From: Brassica napus
Taxonomy: Eukaryota; Streptophyta; Magnoliopsida; Brassicales; Brassicaceae
NCBI RefSeq assembly: GCF_020379485.1
Contig: NC_063442.1
Coordinates: 11,805,509-11,869,508, forward strand
Direction: 5' to 3'
DNA length: 64,000 bases
Shown piece by piece: positions 49,795-62,940 of the stretch. The translations under genes were made by a program, and so were the position numbers. Position 1 is the first letter of the stretch, and every line of letters starts with the position of its first letter. The notes below the pieces were generated by a model, which was not told the DNA's origin, did no database searches, and saw only the letters and a program-made list of their open reading frames with translations.

Positions 49795-50456
49795 AATGTT
49801 TTAGTCAAGGCGTTTTCATTTTGATTTTGACGTTATGTGTCAGAAAACTGAATTGTGTAATTATGCCAAAAATTGAACGTTATGCAGCTAAATATCATCT
49901 TGTAGGTGTCTTATTTTTTTCAATACTGAATGTGCTAAAGTGAACATTAAAAGGTAATTTCTAAGAGTTAGCCTATTATCTATATTCAAACACGAAAACT
50001 ATAATACAAAATGAATATGTAAAATGTAATTAAAATTCAATTTGGAAGATTGTCGCATGTGCCAATCAGTTTTTAATGTTGTCTTAAGGGTAGTGGAAGT
50101 TCTCTGCCATTTTCTTGCATGAACTTGTCTTTTAATTTTTATTAATATAATCAATCATGCTATCCTAAATATTATTTCTATCATTATACTTAAGTTGGAG
50201 ATAGAAATTGTTTTTAATTTGTATTCAACTGGAATAAAAACAATATCTAGCAAAACAATATTAATGTTTTGAAATATGTAGAGTTTGGATGTTTAGATAA
50301 TAAATTTTTGGACTATTGATACATTCTTCTGTTGGTAATATTTTAGAATATCCTTTAAATACAATCATCTACTTCTCCCGAAAAATTCAACAATAATGAT
50401 TGAGAGTGTCATGTAGATTAATCTACAATGGAACAATTTTTCAGTTAATTATTAAA

Positions 50457-50538
50457 GTGGACGTGCCGGAGTGGTTATCGGGCATGACTAGAAATCATGT
50501 GGGCTTTGCCCGCGCAGGTTCGAATCCTGCCGTTCACG
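50457..50538 (+). tRNA. tRNA-Ser(AGA)
   Basis: Consensus; preceded by CAATTTTTCAG rather than CAATGTTTCAG, as in the next copy. Confidence 0.93.
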
Positions 50539-50751
50539 CTTTTGAGAAACAGTTTTTTTTAAAAAGAAAATAACACTATTTTGTAATTATTTTTCTTATG
50601 ATAGTTTACTTATTACATTTAGGTAAATTAAAAATGTTACAAAACAGTTCGAGATACAAATAACTAACTATCATTTTTATGTTCTTCCTATTATACTCAA
50701 AAAGGATTAACCAAACAAGCATGTCCTTATCTAATCTATCTTATTACAATC

Positions 50752-50818
50752 CCGACTTTAGCTCAGTCGGTAGAGCTGGGGGCTGTATTTTTAGCAGAAA
50801 TTCCTTAGGTCGCAACTG
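50752..50818 (+). pseudogene. tRNA-Tyr-like pseudogene, T arm missing
   Basis: Five-G form with preceding ATTACAATC. Confidence 0.85.
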
Positions 50819-51440
50819 TTTTGCTTTTATAGTTAATTTTATTTTTTCAGAGTATTTTAATAATATTACGCATATGTACATGTCTTATAATGTATATTCC
50901 GTAATAGGACAATATAAAAAAATTAGGTTTGTTTCAGAAAATAGGGTGGACTGACTTAAATATAATTACAATTTTCTTTTAAAATTAAATAATGTTTATA
51001 AAAAATTAGAAAATTTTTGATCTGTGGTTTTAATCCCTGTTTTTAGTTAAGGAAAATTTGTCGAACTTTATTGATTTAGCAATATTTTTCTCCAAGATCA
51101 ACAATTTTGAATGAACATAGTATAAGTTACATTGTCTATGTTTATATAAAAATTGAAGAAATAAAAAGCTTCTTTATAGAAAAATGATTATCGAGTGTCA
51201 GATAAAAATCGAGGACTATTGAACCACCAGTTTAAATTGTCCCCGCAAGATTTTGTGAATTAGTTTCTTCTAATTGTTTGCTACTGCTACAATGGACTGG
51301 GCAATATGTATTATATTATGGCTTCATTTTTTTTTTTGGCATAAACTATATAACTATTTAAATGAGCAAACAATATGTACATTATTGTGTATCAATAATC
51401 TATATGTATAATGTAGACATGTATGAAATGTTGTATACAT

Positions 51441-51525
51441 CCGACCTTAGCTCAGTTGGTAGAGCGGAGGACTGTAGTAGTTGCAGAATATCCTTAGGTC
51501 ACTGGTTCGAATCCGGTAGGTCGGA
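51441..51525 (+). tRNA. tRNA-Tyr(GTA), intron-containing
   Basis: Consensus; 3' flank AGTCAAGACTTTTTC as in the left-edge units. Confidence 0.94.
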
Positions 51526-52189
51526 AATGTTTTAGTCAAGACTTTTTCATTTTGATTTTGACGTTATGTGTCAGAAAAATGAATTGTGTAATTATGCCAA
51601 AAATTGAACGTTATGCAGCTAAATTTCATCTTTTAGGTGTCTTATTTTTTTTTCAAAACTGAATGTGCTAAAGTGAACATTAAAAGGTAATTTCTAAGAG
51701 TTAGCCTATTATCTATATTCAAACACGAAAACTATAACACAAAATGAATATGTAAAATGTAATTAAAATTCAATTTGGAAGATTGTCGCATGTGCCAATC
51801 AGTTTTTAATGTTGTCTTAAGGGTAGTGGAAGTTCTCTGCCATTTTCTTGCATGAACTTGTCTTTTAATTTTTATTAATATAATCAATCATGCTATCCTA
51901 AATATTATTTCTATCATTATACTTAAGTTGGAGATAGAAATTGTTTTTAATTTGTATTCAACTGGAATAAAAACAATATCTAGCAAAACAATATTAATGT
52001 TTTGAAATATGTAGAGTTTGGATGTTTAGATAATAAATTTTTGGACTATTGATACATTCTTCTGTTGGTAATATTTTAGAATATCCTTTAAATACAATCA
52101 TCTACTTCTCCCGAAAAATTCAACAATAATGATTGAGAGTGTCATGTAGATTAATCTACAATGGAACAATTTTTCAGTTAATTATTAAA

Positions 52190-52271
52190 GTGGACGTGCC
52201 GGAGTGGTTATCGGGCATGACTAGAAATCATGTGGGCTTTGCCCGCGCAGGTTCGAATCCTGCCGTTCACG
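52190..52271 (+). tRNA. tRNA-Ser(AGA)
   Basis: Consensus; shares the CAATTTTTCAG upstream variant with the copy at 50457. Confidence 0.93.
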
Positions 52272-52484
52272 CTTTTGAGAAACAGTTTTTTTTAAAAAGA
52301 AAATAACACTATTTTGTAATTATTTTTCTTATGATAGTTTACTTATTACATTTAGGTAAATTAAAAATGTTACAAAACAGTTCGAGATACAAATAACTAA
52401 CTATCATTTTTATGTTCTTCCTATTATACTCAAAAAGGATTAACCAAACAAGCATGTCCTTATCTAATCAATCTTAATACAATC

Positions 52485-52551
52485 CCGAGTTTAGCTCAGT
52501 CGGTAGAGCTGGGGGCTGTATTTTTAGCCGAAAATCCTTAGGTCGCAACTG
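52485..52551 (+). pseudogene. tRNA-Tyr-like pseudogene, T arm missing
   Basis: CCGAGTT in the acceptor strand, and AGCCGAAAATCC where others have AGCAGAAATTCC. Confidence 0.85.
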
Positions 52552-53180
52552 TTTTGCTTTTATTTTTAATTTTATTTTTTCAGAGTATTTTAATAATATT
52601 ACGCATATGTACATGTCTTATAATGTATATTCCATAATAGGAGTATATAACAAAATTAGGTTTGGTTCAGAAAATAGGATGGACTAACTTAAATATAATT
52701 ACAATTTTCTTTTAAAATTAAAAAATGTTTATAAAAAAAATTAGAAAGATTTTTAATCTGTGGTTTTATTCCCTTTTTTTAGTTAAGGAAAATTTCTTGA
52801 ACTTTCTTGATTTAGCAATATTTTTCTCCAAGATCAACAATTTTGAATGAACATAGTATAAGTTACATTGTGTATTTTTATATAAAAATTGAAGAAATAA
52901 AAAGCTTTTCTATAGAAAAATGATTATCGAGTGTCAGATAAAAATCGAGGACTATTGAACCACCAGTTCAAATTGTCCCCGCAAGATTTTGTGAATTAGT
53001 TTCTTCTAATTTTTTGCTACAGCTACAATGGACTGGGCAATATGTATTATATTATGGCTTGTTTTTTAATTTTGTTATGCATAAACTATATAACTATTTA
53101 AATGAGCAAACAATCTGTACATTATTGTGTATCAATACTCTATATGTAGAATGTAGACATGTATGAAATGTTGTATACAT

Positions 53181-53265
53181 CCGACCTTAGCTCAGTTGGT
53201 AGAGCGGAGGACTGTAGTAGTTGCAGAATATCCTTAGGTCACTGGTTCGAATCCGGTAGGTCGGA
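53181..53265 (+). tRNA. tRNA-Tyr(GTA), intron-containing
   Basis: Consensus; the surrounding spacer switches here to the right-hand subfamily (GTTATGCATAAAC). Confidence 0.94.
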
Positions 53266-53926
53266 AATGTTTTAGTCAAGACGTTTTCATTTTAATTTTG
53301 ACGTTATGTGTCAGAAAACTGAATTCTGTAATTATGCCAAAAAATTGTACGTTATGCAGCTAAATATCATCTTTTAGGTGTCTTATTTTTTTTTCAATAC
53401 TGAATGTGCTAAAGTGAACATTAAAAAGTATTTTCTAAGAGTTATCCTATTAACTATATTCAAACACGAAAACAATAATACAAACTGAATATGCAAAACG
53501 TAAATAAAGTTCAATTTGGAAGATTGTCGCATGTGCCAATCAGTTTTTAATGTTGTCTTAAGTGGAAGTTCTCCGCCATTTTCTTGCATGAACTTGTCTT
53601 TTAATTTTTATTAATATAATCAATCATGCTATCCTAAATATTATTTCTATCATTTTACTTAAGTTGGAGATAGAAATTGTTTTTAATTTGTATTCAACTG
53701 GAATAAAAACAATATCTAGCAAAAAAATATTAATGTTTTGAAATATGTAGCATTTGGATGTTTAGATAATAAATTTTTGGACTATTGATACATTCTTCTG
53801 TTGGTAAAATTTTAGAATATCCTTTTAAATACAATCATCTACTTCTCCCGAAAAAATCAACAATAATGATTGAGAGTGTCATGTAGATTAATCTACAATG
53901 GAACAATGTTTCAGTTAATTATTAAA

Positions 53927-54008
53927 GTGGACGTGCCGGAGTGGTTATCGGGCATGACTAGAAATCATGTGGGCTTTGCCCGCGCAGGTTCGAATCCTGC
54001 CGTTCACG
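53927..54008 (+). tRNA. tRNA-Ser(AGA)
   Basis: Consensus. Confidence 0.93.
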
Positions 54009-54224
54009 CTTTTGAGAAACAGTTTTCTTTTTTAAAAAGAAAATATCATTATTTTGTAATTATTTTTCTTATGATAGTTTACATATTACATTTAGGTAAA
54101 TTAAAAATGTTACAAAACAGTTCGAGATACAAATAATTAACTATCATTTTTATTGTCTTCCTATTATACTCAAAAAGGATTAACCAAACAAGCAAGTCCT
54201 TATCTAATTTATCTTATTTCAATC

Positions 54225-54292
54225 CCGACTTTAGCTCAGTCGGTAGAGCTGGGGGGCTGTATTTTTACCAGAAATTCCTTAGGTCGCAACTG
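54225..54292 (+). pseudogene. tRNA-Tyr-like pseudogene, T arm missing
   Basis: Six-G form with TTTTTACCAGAAATTCC after the anticodon. Confidence 0.85.
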
Positions 54293-54918
54293 TTTTGCTT
54301 TTATAGTTAATTTTATTTTTTCAGAGTATTTTAATAATATTACGCATATGTACATGTCTTCTAATGTATATTCCGTAATAGGAGTATATAACAAAATTAG
54401 GTTTGTTTCAGAAAATAGGGTGGACTGACTTAAATAAAATTACAGTATTCTTTTTAAATTAAAGAATGTTTATAAAAAATTAGAAAGATTTTTAATCTGT
54501 GGTTTTAGTCCCTTGTTTTAGTTAAGGAAAATTTTTCAAACTTTCTTGATTCAGCAATATTATTCTCCAAGATCAACAATTTTGAACGAACATAGTATAA
54601 GTTACATTGTCTATGTTTATATAAAAATTGAAGAAATAAAAAATTTCTTTATAGAAAAATGATTATCGAGTGTCAGATAAAAATCGAGGACTATTGAACC
54701 ACCAATTCAAATTGTCCTTGCAAGATTTTGTGAATTAGTTTCTTCTAATTGTTTGCTACTGCTACAAAGGACTGGGCAATGTGTATTATATTATGGTTGG
54801 TTTTTTATTTTGTTATGCATAAACTATATAACTATTTAAATGAGCAAACAATATGTACATTATTGTGTATCAATAATCTATATGTAGAATGTAGACATGT
54901 ATGAAATGTTGTATACAT

Positions 54919-55003
54919 CCGACCTTAGCTCAGTTGGTAGAGCGGAGGACTGTAGTAGTTGCAGAATATCCTTAGGTCACTGGTTCGAATCCGGTAGGTC
55001 GGA
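54919..55003 (+). tRNA. tRNA-Tyr(GTA), intron-containing
   Basis: Consensus; 3' flank TTTTAGTCGAGACG, typical of the right-hand units. Confidence 0.94.
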
Positions 55004-55659
55004 AATGTTTTAGTCGAGACGTTTTCATTTTGATTTTGACGTTATGTGTCAGAAAACTGAATGTGTAATTATGCCAAAAATTGTACGTTATGCAGCTAAA
55101 TATCATTTTTAGGTGTCTAATTTTTTTTCAATACTGAATGTGCTAAAGTGAACATTAAAAAGTAATTTCTAAGAGTTATCCTATTATCTATATTCAAACA
55201 CGAAAACTATAATACAAACTGAATATGCAAAATGTAAATAAAGTTCAATTTGGAAGATAGTCACATGTGCCAATCAGTTTTTAATGTTGTCTTAAGTGGA
55301 AGTTCTCCGCTATTTTCTTGCATGAACTTGTCTTTTAATTTTTATTAATATAATCAATCATGCTATCCTAAATATTATTTCTATCATTTTACTTAAGTTG
55401 GAGATAGAAATTGTTTTTAATTTGTATTCAACTGGAATAAAAACAATATTTAGCAAAACTTATTAATGTTTTGAAATATGTAGAGTTTGGATGTTTAGAT
55501 AATAAATTTTTGGACTATTGATACATTCTTCTGTTGGTAAAATTTTAGAATATCCTTTTAAATACAATCATCTACTTCTCCCGAAAAAATCAACAATAAT
55601 GATTGAGAGTGTCATGTAGATTAATCTACAATGGAACAATGTTTCAGTTAATTATTAAA

Positions 55660-55741
55660 GTGGACGTGCCGGAGTGGTTATCGGGCATGACTAGAAATCA
55701 TGTGGGCTTTGCCCGCGCAGGTTCGAATCCTGCCGTTCACG
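55660..55741 (+). tRNA. tRNA-Ser(AGA)
   Basis: Consensus. Confidence 0.93.
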
Positions 55742-55954
55742 CTTTTGAGAAACAGTTTTTTTTTTAAAAAGAAAATATCACTATTTTGTAATTATTTTTC
55801 TTATGATAGTTTACATATTACATTTAGGTAAATTAAAAATGTTACAAAACAGTTCGAGATACAAATAATTAACAATCATTTTTATTGTCTTCCTATTATA
55901 CTCAAAAAGGAATAACCAAACAAGCAAGTTTATCTAATTTATCTTATTACAATC

Positions 55955-56022
55955 CCGACTTTAGCTCAGTCGGTAGAGCTGGGGGGCTGTATTTTCACCA
56001 GAAATTCCTTAGGTCGCAACTG
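55955..56022 (+). pseudogene. tRNA-Tyr-like pseudogene, T arm missing
   Basis: Six-G form; TTTTCACCAG variant after the anticodon. Confidence 0.85.
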
Positions 56023-56648
56023 TTTTGCTTTTATAGTTAATTTTATTTTTTCAGAGTATTTTAATAATATTACGCATATGTACATGTCTTCTAATGTATA
56101 TTCCGTAATAGGAGTATATAACAAAATTAGGTTTGTTTCAGAAAATAGGGTGGACTGACTTAAATAAAATTACAATTTTCTTTTAAAATTAAAGAATGTT
56201 TATAAAAAATTAGAAAGATTTTTAATCTGTGGTTTTAGTCCCTTGTTTTAGTTAAGGAAAATTTCTCAAAATTTCTTGATTCAGCAATATTATTCTCCAA
56301 GATCAACAATTTTGAACGAACATAGTATAAGTTACATTGTCTATGTTTATATAAAAATTGAAGAAATAAAAAATTTCTTTATAGAAAAATGATTATCGAG
56401 TGTCAGATAAAAATCGAGGACTATTGAACCACCAATTGAAATTGTCCTTGCAAGATTTTGTGAATTAGTTTCTTCTAATTGTTTGCTACTGCTACAATGG
56501 ACTGGGCAATATGTATTATATTATGGTTGGTTTTTTATTTTGTTATGCATAAACTATATAACTATTTAAATGAGCAAACAATATGTACATTATTGTGTAT
56601 CAATAATCTATATGTAGAATGTAGACATGTATGAAATGTTGTATACAT

Positions 56649-56733
56649 CCGACCTTAGCTCAGTTGGTAGAGCGGAGGACTGTAGTAGTTGCAGAATATC
56701 CTTAGGTCACTGGTTCGAATCCGGTAGGTCGGA
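56649..56733 (+). tRNA. tRNA-Tyr(GTA), intron-containing
   Basis: Consensus. Confidence 0.94.
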
Positions 56734-57391
56734 AATGTTTTAGTCGAGACGTTTTCATTTTGATTTTGACGTTATGTGTCAGAAAACTGAATGTGTAATT
56801 ATGCCAAAAATTGTACGTTATGCAGCTAAATATCATCTTTTAGGTGTCTTATTTTTTTTCAATACTGAATGTGCTAAAGTGAACATTAAAAAGTAATTTC
56901 TAAGAGTTATCCTATTATCTATATTCAAACACGAAAACTATAATACAAACTGAATATGCAAAATGTAAATAAAGTTCAATTTGGAAGATTGTCGCATGTG
57001 CCAATCAGTTTTTAATGTTGTCTTAAGTGGAAGTTCTCCGCCATTTTCTTGCATGAACTTGTCTTTTAATTTTTATTAATATAATCAATCATGCTATCCT
57101 AAATATTATTTCTATCATTTTACTTAAGTTGGAGATAGAAATTGTTTTTAATTTGTATTCAACTGAAATAAAAACAATATCTAGAAAAAAAATAATAATG
57201 TTTTGAAAAATGTAGAGTTTTGATGTTTAGATAATAAATTTTTGGACTATTGATAAATTCTTCTGTTGGTAAAATTTTAGAATATCCTTTTAAATACAAT
57301 CATCTACTTCTCCCGAAAAAATCAACAATAATGATTGAGAGTGTCATGTAGATTAATCTACAATGGAACAATGTTTCAGTTAATTATTAAA

Positions 57392-57473
57392 GTGGACGTG
57401 CCGGAGTGGTTATCGGGCATGACTAGAAATCATGTGGGCTTTGCCCGCGCAGGTTCGAACCCTGCCGTTCACG
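57392..57473 (+). tRNA. tRNA-Ser(AGA)
   Basis: One change, TTCGAAT to TTCGAAC at the last T-loop base, which should be tolerated. Confidence 0.92.
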
Positions 57474-57683
57474 CTTTTGAGAAACAGTTTTTTTTTTAAA
57501 AGAAAATATCACTATTTTGTAATTATATTTTATGATAGTTTACATATTACATTTAGGTAAATTAAAAATGTTACAAAACAGTTCGAGATACAAATAATTA
57601 ACAATCATTTTTATTGTCTTCCTATTATACTCAAAAAGGAATAACCAAACAAGCAAGTTTATCTAATTTATCTTATTACAATC

Positions 57684-57751
57684 CCGACTTTAGCTCAGTT
57701 GGTAGAGCTGGGGGGCTGTATTTTCATCAGAAATTCCTTAGGTCGCAACTG
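57684..57751 (+). pseudogene. tRNA-Tyr-like pseudogene, T arm missing
   Basis: The D loop reads CAGTTGG as in real tRNA-Tyr, and TTTTCATCAG follows the anticodon. Confidence 0.85.
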
Positions 57752-58377
57752 TTTTGCTTTTATAGTTAATTTTATTTTTTCAGAGTATTTTAATAATATT
57801 ACGCATATGTACATGTCTTCTAATGTATATTCCGTAATAGGAGTATATAACAAAATTAGGTTTGTTTCAGAAAATAGGGTGGACTGACTTAAATAAAATT
57901 ACAATTTTCTTTTAAAATTAAAGAATGTTTATAAAAAATTAGAAAGATTTTTAATCTGTGGTTTTAATCCCTTGTTTTAGTTAAGGAAAATTTCTCAAAC
58001 TTTCTTGATTCAGCAATATTATTCTCCAAGATCAACAATTTTGAATGAACATAGTATAAGTTACATTGTCTATGTTTATATAAAAATTGAAGAAATAAAA
58101 AATTTCTTTATAGAAAAATGATTATCGAGTGTCAGATAAAAATCGAGGACTATTGAACCACCAATTGAAATTGTCCTTGCAAGATTTTGTGAATTAGTTT
58201 CTTCTAATTGTTTGCTACTGCTACAAAGGACTGGGCAATGTGTATTATATTATGGTTGGTTTTTTATTTTGTTATGCATAAACTATATAACTATTTAAAT
58301 GAGCAAACAATATGTACATTATTGTGTATCAATAATCTATATGTAGAATGTAGACATGTATGAAATGTTGTATACAT

Positions 58378-58462
58378 CCGACCTTAGCTCAGTTGGTAGA
58401 GCGGAGGACTGTAGTAGTTGCAGAATATCCTTAGGTCACTGGTTCGAATCCGGTAGGTCGGA
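58378..58462 (+). tRNA. tRNA-Tyr(GTA), intron-containing
   Basis: Consensus. Confidence 0.94.
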
Positions 58463-59120
58463 AATGTTTTAGTCGAGACGTTTTCATTTTGATTTTGACG
58501 TTATGTGTCAGAAAACTGAATGTGTAATTATGCCAAAAATTGTACGTTATGCAGCTAAATATCATCTTTTAGGTGTCTTATTTTTTTTCAATACTGAATG
58601 TGCTATAGTGAACATTAAAAAGTAATTTCTAAGAGTTATCCTATTATCTATATTCAAACACGAAAACTATAATACAAACTGAATATGCAAAATGTAAATA
58701 AAGTTCAATTTGGAAGATTATCGCATGTGCCAATCAGTTTTTAATGTTGTATTAAGTGGAAGTTCTCCGCCATTTTCTTGCATGAAATTGTATTTTAATT
58801 TTTATTAATATAATCAATCAGGCTATCCTAAATATTATTTCTATCATTTTACATAAGTTGGAGATAGAAATTGTTTTTAATTTGTATTCAACTGGAATAA
58901 AAACAATATCTAGCAAAAAAAATTAATGTTTTGAAATATGCAGAGTTTCGATGTTTAGATAATAAATTTTTGGACTATTGATACATTCTTCTGTTGGTAA
59001 AATTTTAGAATATCCTTTTTAAATACAATCATCTACTTCTCCCAAAAAAATCAATAATAATGATTGAGAGTGTCATGTAGATTAATCTACAATGGAACAA
59101 TGTTTCACTTAATTTTTAAA

Positions 59121-59202
59121 GTGGACGTGCCGGAGTTGTTATCGGGCATGACTAGAAATCATGTGGGCTTTGCCCGCGCAGGTTCGAATCCTTCCTTTCA
59201 CG
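59121..59202 (+). pseudogene. tRNA-Ser(AGA), decayed
   Basis: GAGTGG is GAGTTG in the D loop (an invariant G lost), and the 3' part reads CCTTCCTTTCACG, so the T stem and acceptor stem each lose pairs. Confidence 0.85.
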
Positions 59203-59417
59203 CTTTTGAGAAACAGTTTGAAAAAAAAGAAGAAAATATTACTATTTTGTAATTATTTTTCTTATGATAGTTTACATATTACATTTAGGTAAATTAAAAA
59301 TGTTACAAAACAGTTCGAGATACAAATAACTAACTATCATTTTTATGTTCTTCCTATTATACTCAAAAAGGATTAACCAAACAAGCAAGTCCTTATCAAA
59401 TTTATCTTATTACAATC

Positions 59418-59484
59418 CCGACTTTAGCTCAGTCGGTAGAGCTGGGGGCTGTATTTTTGCCAGAAATTCCTTAGGTCGCAACTG
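59418..59484 (+). pseudogene. tRNA-Tyr-like pseudogene, T arm missing
   Basis: Five-G form with TTTTTGCCAG after the anticodon. Confidence 0.85.
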
Positions 59485-60109
59485 TTTGCTTTTATAGTTA
59501 ATTTTATTCTTTCAGAGTATTTTAATAATATTACGCATATGTACATGTCTTCTAATGTATATTCCGTAATAGGAGTATATAACAAAATTAGGTTTGTTTC
59601 AGAAAATAGGGTGGACTGACTTAAATAAAATTGCAATTTTCTTTTAAAATTAAAGAATGTTTATAAAAAATTAGAAAGATTTTTAATCTGTGGTTTTAAT
59701 CCCTTGTTTTAGTTAAGAAAAATTTCTCACACTTTCTTGATTCAGCAATATTATTCTCCAAGATCAACAATTTTGAATGAACATAGTATAAGTTACATTG
59801 TCTATGTTTAAATAAAAATTGAAGAAATATAAATTTTCTTTATAGACAAATGATTATCGAGTGTCAGATAAAAATCGAGGACTATTGAACCACCAATTCA
59901 AATTGTCCTTGCAAGATTTTGTGAATTAGTTTCTTCTAATTGTTTGCTACTGCTACAAAGGACTGGGCAATATGTATTATATTATGGTTGGTTTTTTATT
60001 TTGTTATGCATAAACTATATAACTATTTAAATGAGCAAACAATATGTACATTATTGTGTATCAATAATCTATATGTAGAATGTAGACATGTATGAAATGT
60101 TGTATACAT

Positions 60110-60194
60110 CCGACCTTAGCTCAGTTGGTAGAGCGGAGGACTGTAGTAGTTGCAGAATATCCTTAGGTCACTGGTTCGAATCCGGTAGGTCGGA
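60110..60194 (+). tRNA. tRNA-Tyr(GTA), intron-containing
   Basis: Consensus. Confidence 0.94.
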
Positions 60195-60851
60195 AATGTT
60201 TTAGTCGAGACGTTTTCATTTTGATTTTGACGTTATGTGTCAGAAAACTGAATGTGTAATTATGCCAAAAATTGTACGTTATGCAGCTAAATATCATCTT
60301 TTAGGTGTCTTATTTTTTTTCAATACTGAATGTGCTAAAGTGAACATTAAAAAGTAATTTCTAAGAGTTATCCTATTATCTATATTCAAACACGAAAACT
60401 ATAATACAAACTGAATATGCAAAATGTAAATAAAGTTCAATTTGGAAGATTGTTGCATGTGCCAATCAGTTTTTAATGTTGTCTTAAGTGGAAGTTCTCC
60501 GCCATTTTCTTGCATGAACTTGTCTTTTAATTTTTGTTAATATAATCAATCATGCTATCCTAAATATTATTTCTATCATTTTACTTAAGTTGGAGATAGA
60601 AATTGTATTTAATTTGTATTCAACTGAAATAAAAACAATATCTAGCAAAACAAAATTAATTTTTTGAAATATGTAGAGTTTGGATGTTTAGATAATAAAT
60701 TTTTGGACTATTGATACATTCTTCTGTTGGTAAAATTTTAGAATATCCTTTAAATACAATCATCTACTTTTCCCGAAAAAATCAACAATAATGAATGAGA
60801 GTGTCATGTAGATCAATCTACAATGGAACAATGTTTCACTTAATTTTTAAA

Positions 60852-60933
60852 GTGGACGTGCCGGAGTGGTTATCGGGCATGACTAGAAATCATGTGGGCT
60901 TTGCTCGCGCAGGTTCGAATCCTGCCGTTCACG
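60852..60933 (+). tRNA. tRNA-Ser(AGA), variant
   Basis: One change, GCCC to GCTC in the long variable arm, giving a G-T pair. Confidence 0.88.
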
Positions 60934-61143
60934 CTTTTGAGAAACATTTTTTTTTAAAGAAAAGATCACTATTTTTAATTATTTTTCTTATGATAGTTTA
61001 CATATTACATTTAGGTAAATTAAAAATATTACAAAACAGTTCGAGATACAAATAATTAACTATCATTTTTATTGTCTTCCTATTATACTCAAAAAGGATT
61101 AACCAAACAAGCAAGTCCTTATCTAATTTATCTTATTTCAATC

Positions 61144-61211
61144 CCGACTTTAGCTCAGTCGGTAGAGCTGGGGGGCTGTATTTTTACCAGAAATTCCTTA
61201 GGTCGCAACTG
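61144..61211 (+). pseudogene. tRNA-Tyr-like pseudogene, T arm missing
   Basis: Same form as the copy at 54225, preceded by TTATTTCAATC. Confidence 0.85.
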
Positions 61212-61838
61212 TTTTGCTTTTATAGTTAATTTTATTTTTTCAGCGTATTTTAATAATATTACGCATATGTATATGTCTTCTAATGTATATTCCGTAATAG
61301 GAGTGTATAACAAAATTAGGTTTGTTTCAGAAAATAGGGTGGACTGACTTAAATAAAATTACAATTTGCTTTTAAAATTAAAGAATGTTTATAAAAAATT
61401 AAAAATATTTTTAATATTTTGGTTTTAATCCCTTGTTTTAGTTAAGGAAAATTTCTCGAACTTTTTTGATTCAGCAATATTATTCTCCAAGATCAACAAT
61501 TTTGAATGAACATAGTATAAGTTACATTGTCTATGTTTATATAAAAATTGAAGAAATAAAAATTTTCTTTATTGAAAAATGATTATCGAGTGTCAGATAA
61601 AAATCGAGGACTATTGAACCACCAATTCAAATTGTCCTTGCAAGATTTTGTGAATTAGTTTCTTCTAATTGTTTGCTACTGCTACAAAGGACTGGGCAAT
61701 GTGTATTATATTATGGTTGGTTTTTTATTTTGTTATGCATAAACTATATAACTATTTAAATGAGCAAACAATATGTACATTATTGTGTATCAATAATCTA
61801 TATGTAGAATGTAGACATGTATGAAATGTTGTATACAT

Positions 61839-61923
61839 CCGACCTTAGCTCAGTTGGTAGAGCGGAGGACTGTAGTAGTTGCAGAATATCATTAGGTCAC
61901 TGGTTCGAATCCGGTAGGTCGGA
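61839..61923 (+). tRNA. tRNA-Tyr(GTA), anticodon-stem variant
   Basis: ATCCTTAGG is ATCATTAGG, so A41 opposes G29 in the anticodon stem. Splicing or stability may suffer. Confidence 0.8.
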
Positions 61924-62578
61924 AATGTTTTAGTCAAGATGTTTTCATTTTGATTTTGACGTTATGTGTCAGAAAACTGAATGTGTAATTATGCCAAAAA
62001 TTGTACGTTATGCAGCTAAATATCATCTTTTAGGTGTCTTATTTTTTTTCAATACTGAATGTGCTAAAGTGAACATTAAAAAGTAATTTCTAAGAGTTAT
62101 CCTATTATCTATATTCAAACACGAAAACTATAATACAAACTGAATATGCAAAATGTAAATAAAGTTCAATTTGGAAGATTGTCACATGTGCCAATCAGTT
62201 TTTAATGTTGTCTTAAGTGGAAGTTCTCCGCCATTTTCTTGCATGAACTTGTCTTTTAATTTTTATTAATATAATCAATCATGCTATCCTAAATATTATT
62301 TCTATCATTTTACTTAAGTTGGAGATAGAAATTGTTTTTAATTTGTATTCAACTGGAATAAAAACAATATCTAGCAAAACATATTAATGTTTTGAAATAT
62401 GTAGAGTTTGGATGTTTAGATAATAAATTTTTGGACTATTGATACATTCTTCTGTTGGTAAAATTTTAGAATATCCTTTAAATACAATCATCTACTTTTC
62501 CCGAAAAAATCAACAATAATGAATGAGAGTGTCATGTAGATAATCTACAATGGAACAATGTTTCACTTAATTTTTAAA

Positions 62579-62660
62579 GTGGACGTGCCGGAGTTGTTAT
62601 CGGGCATGACTAGAAATCATGAGGGCATTGCCCGCGCAGGTTCGAATCCTGCCGTTCACG
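62579..62660 (+). tRNA. tRNA-Ser(AGA), variant of doubtful function
   Basis: Shares the GAGTTG D-loop change with the copy at 59121, and has two T to A changes in and near the variable arm (GAGGGCATTGCCC). Acceptor and T stems are intact. Confidence 0.7.
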
Positions 62661-62872
62661 CTTTTGAGAAACAGTTTTTTTTTAAAGAAAATAACACTAT
62701 TTTGTAATTATTTTTCTTATGATAGTTTACTTATTACGTTTAGGTAAATTAAAAATGTTACAAAACAGTTCGAGATACAAATAACTAACTATCATTTTTA
62801 TGTTCTTCCTATTATACTCAAAAAGGATTAACCAAACAAGCATGTCCTTATCTAATCTATCTTATTACAATC

Positions 62873-62940
62873 CCGAATTTAGCTCAGTCGGTAGAGCTGG
62901 GGGGCTGTATTTTTACCAGAAATTCCTTAGGTCGCAACTG
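62873..62940 (+). pseudogene. tRNA-Tyr-like pseudogene, T arm missing
   Basis: The acceptor strand reads CCGAATT; six-G form. Confidence 0.85.

Noticed and set aside
43754..61347. Repeated 87-91-codon plus-strand frames in nearly every tRNA unit (43446, 43754, 45486, 46937, 47216 and similar)
   Set aside because: They run straight through the Ser and pseudo-Tyr genes (for example VPEWLSGMTRNHVGFARAGS is the Ser gene itself). They persist because units are nearly identical, and they break or shift in the diverged edge units. No domain is recognisable.
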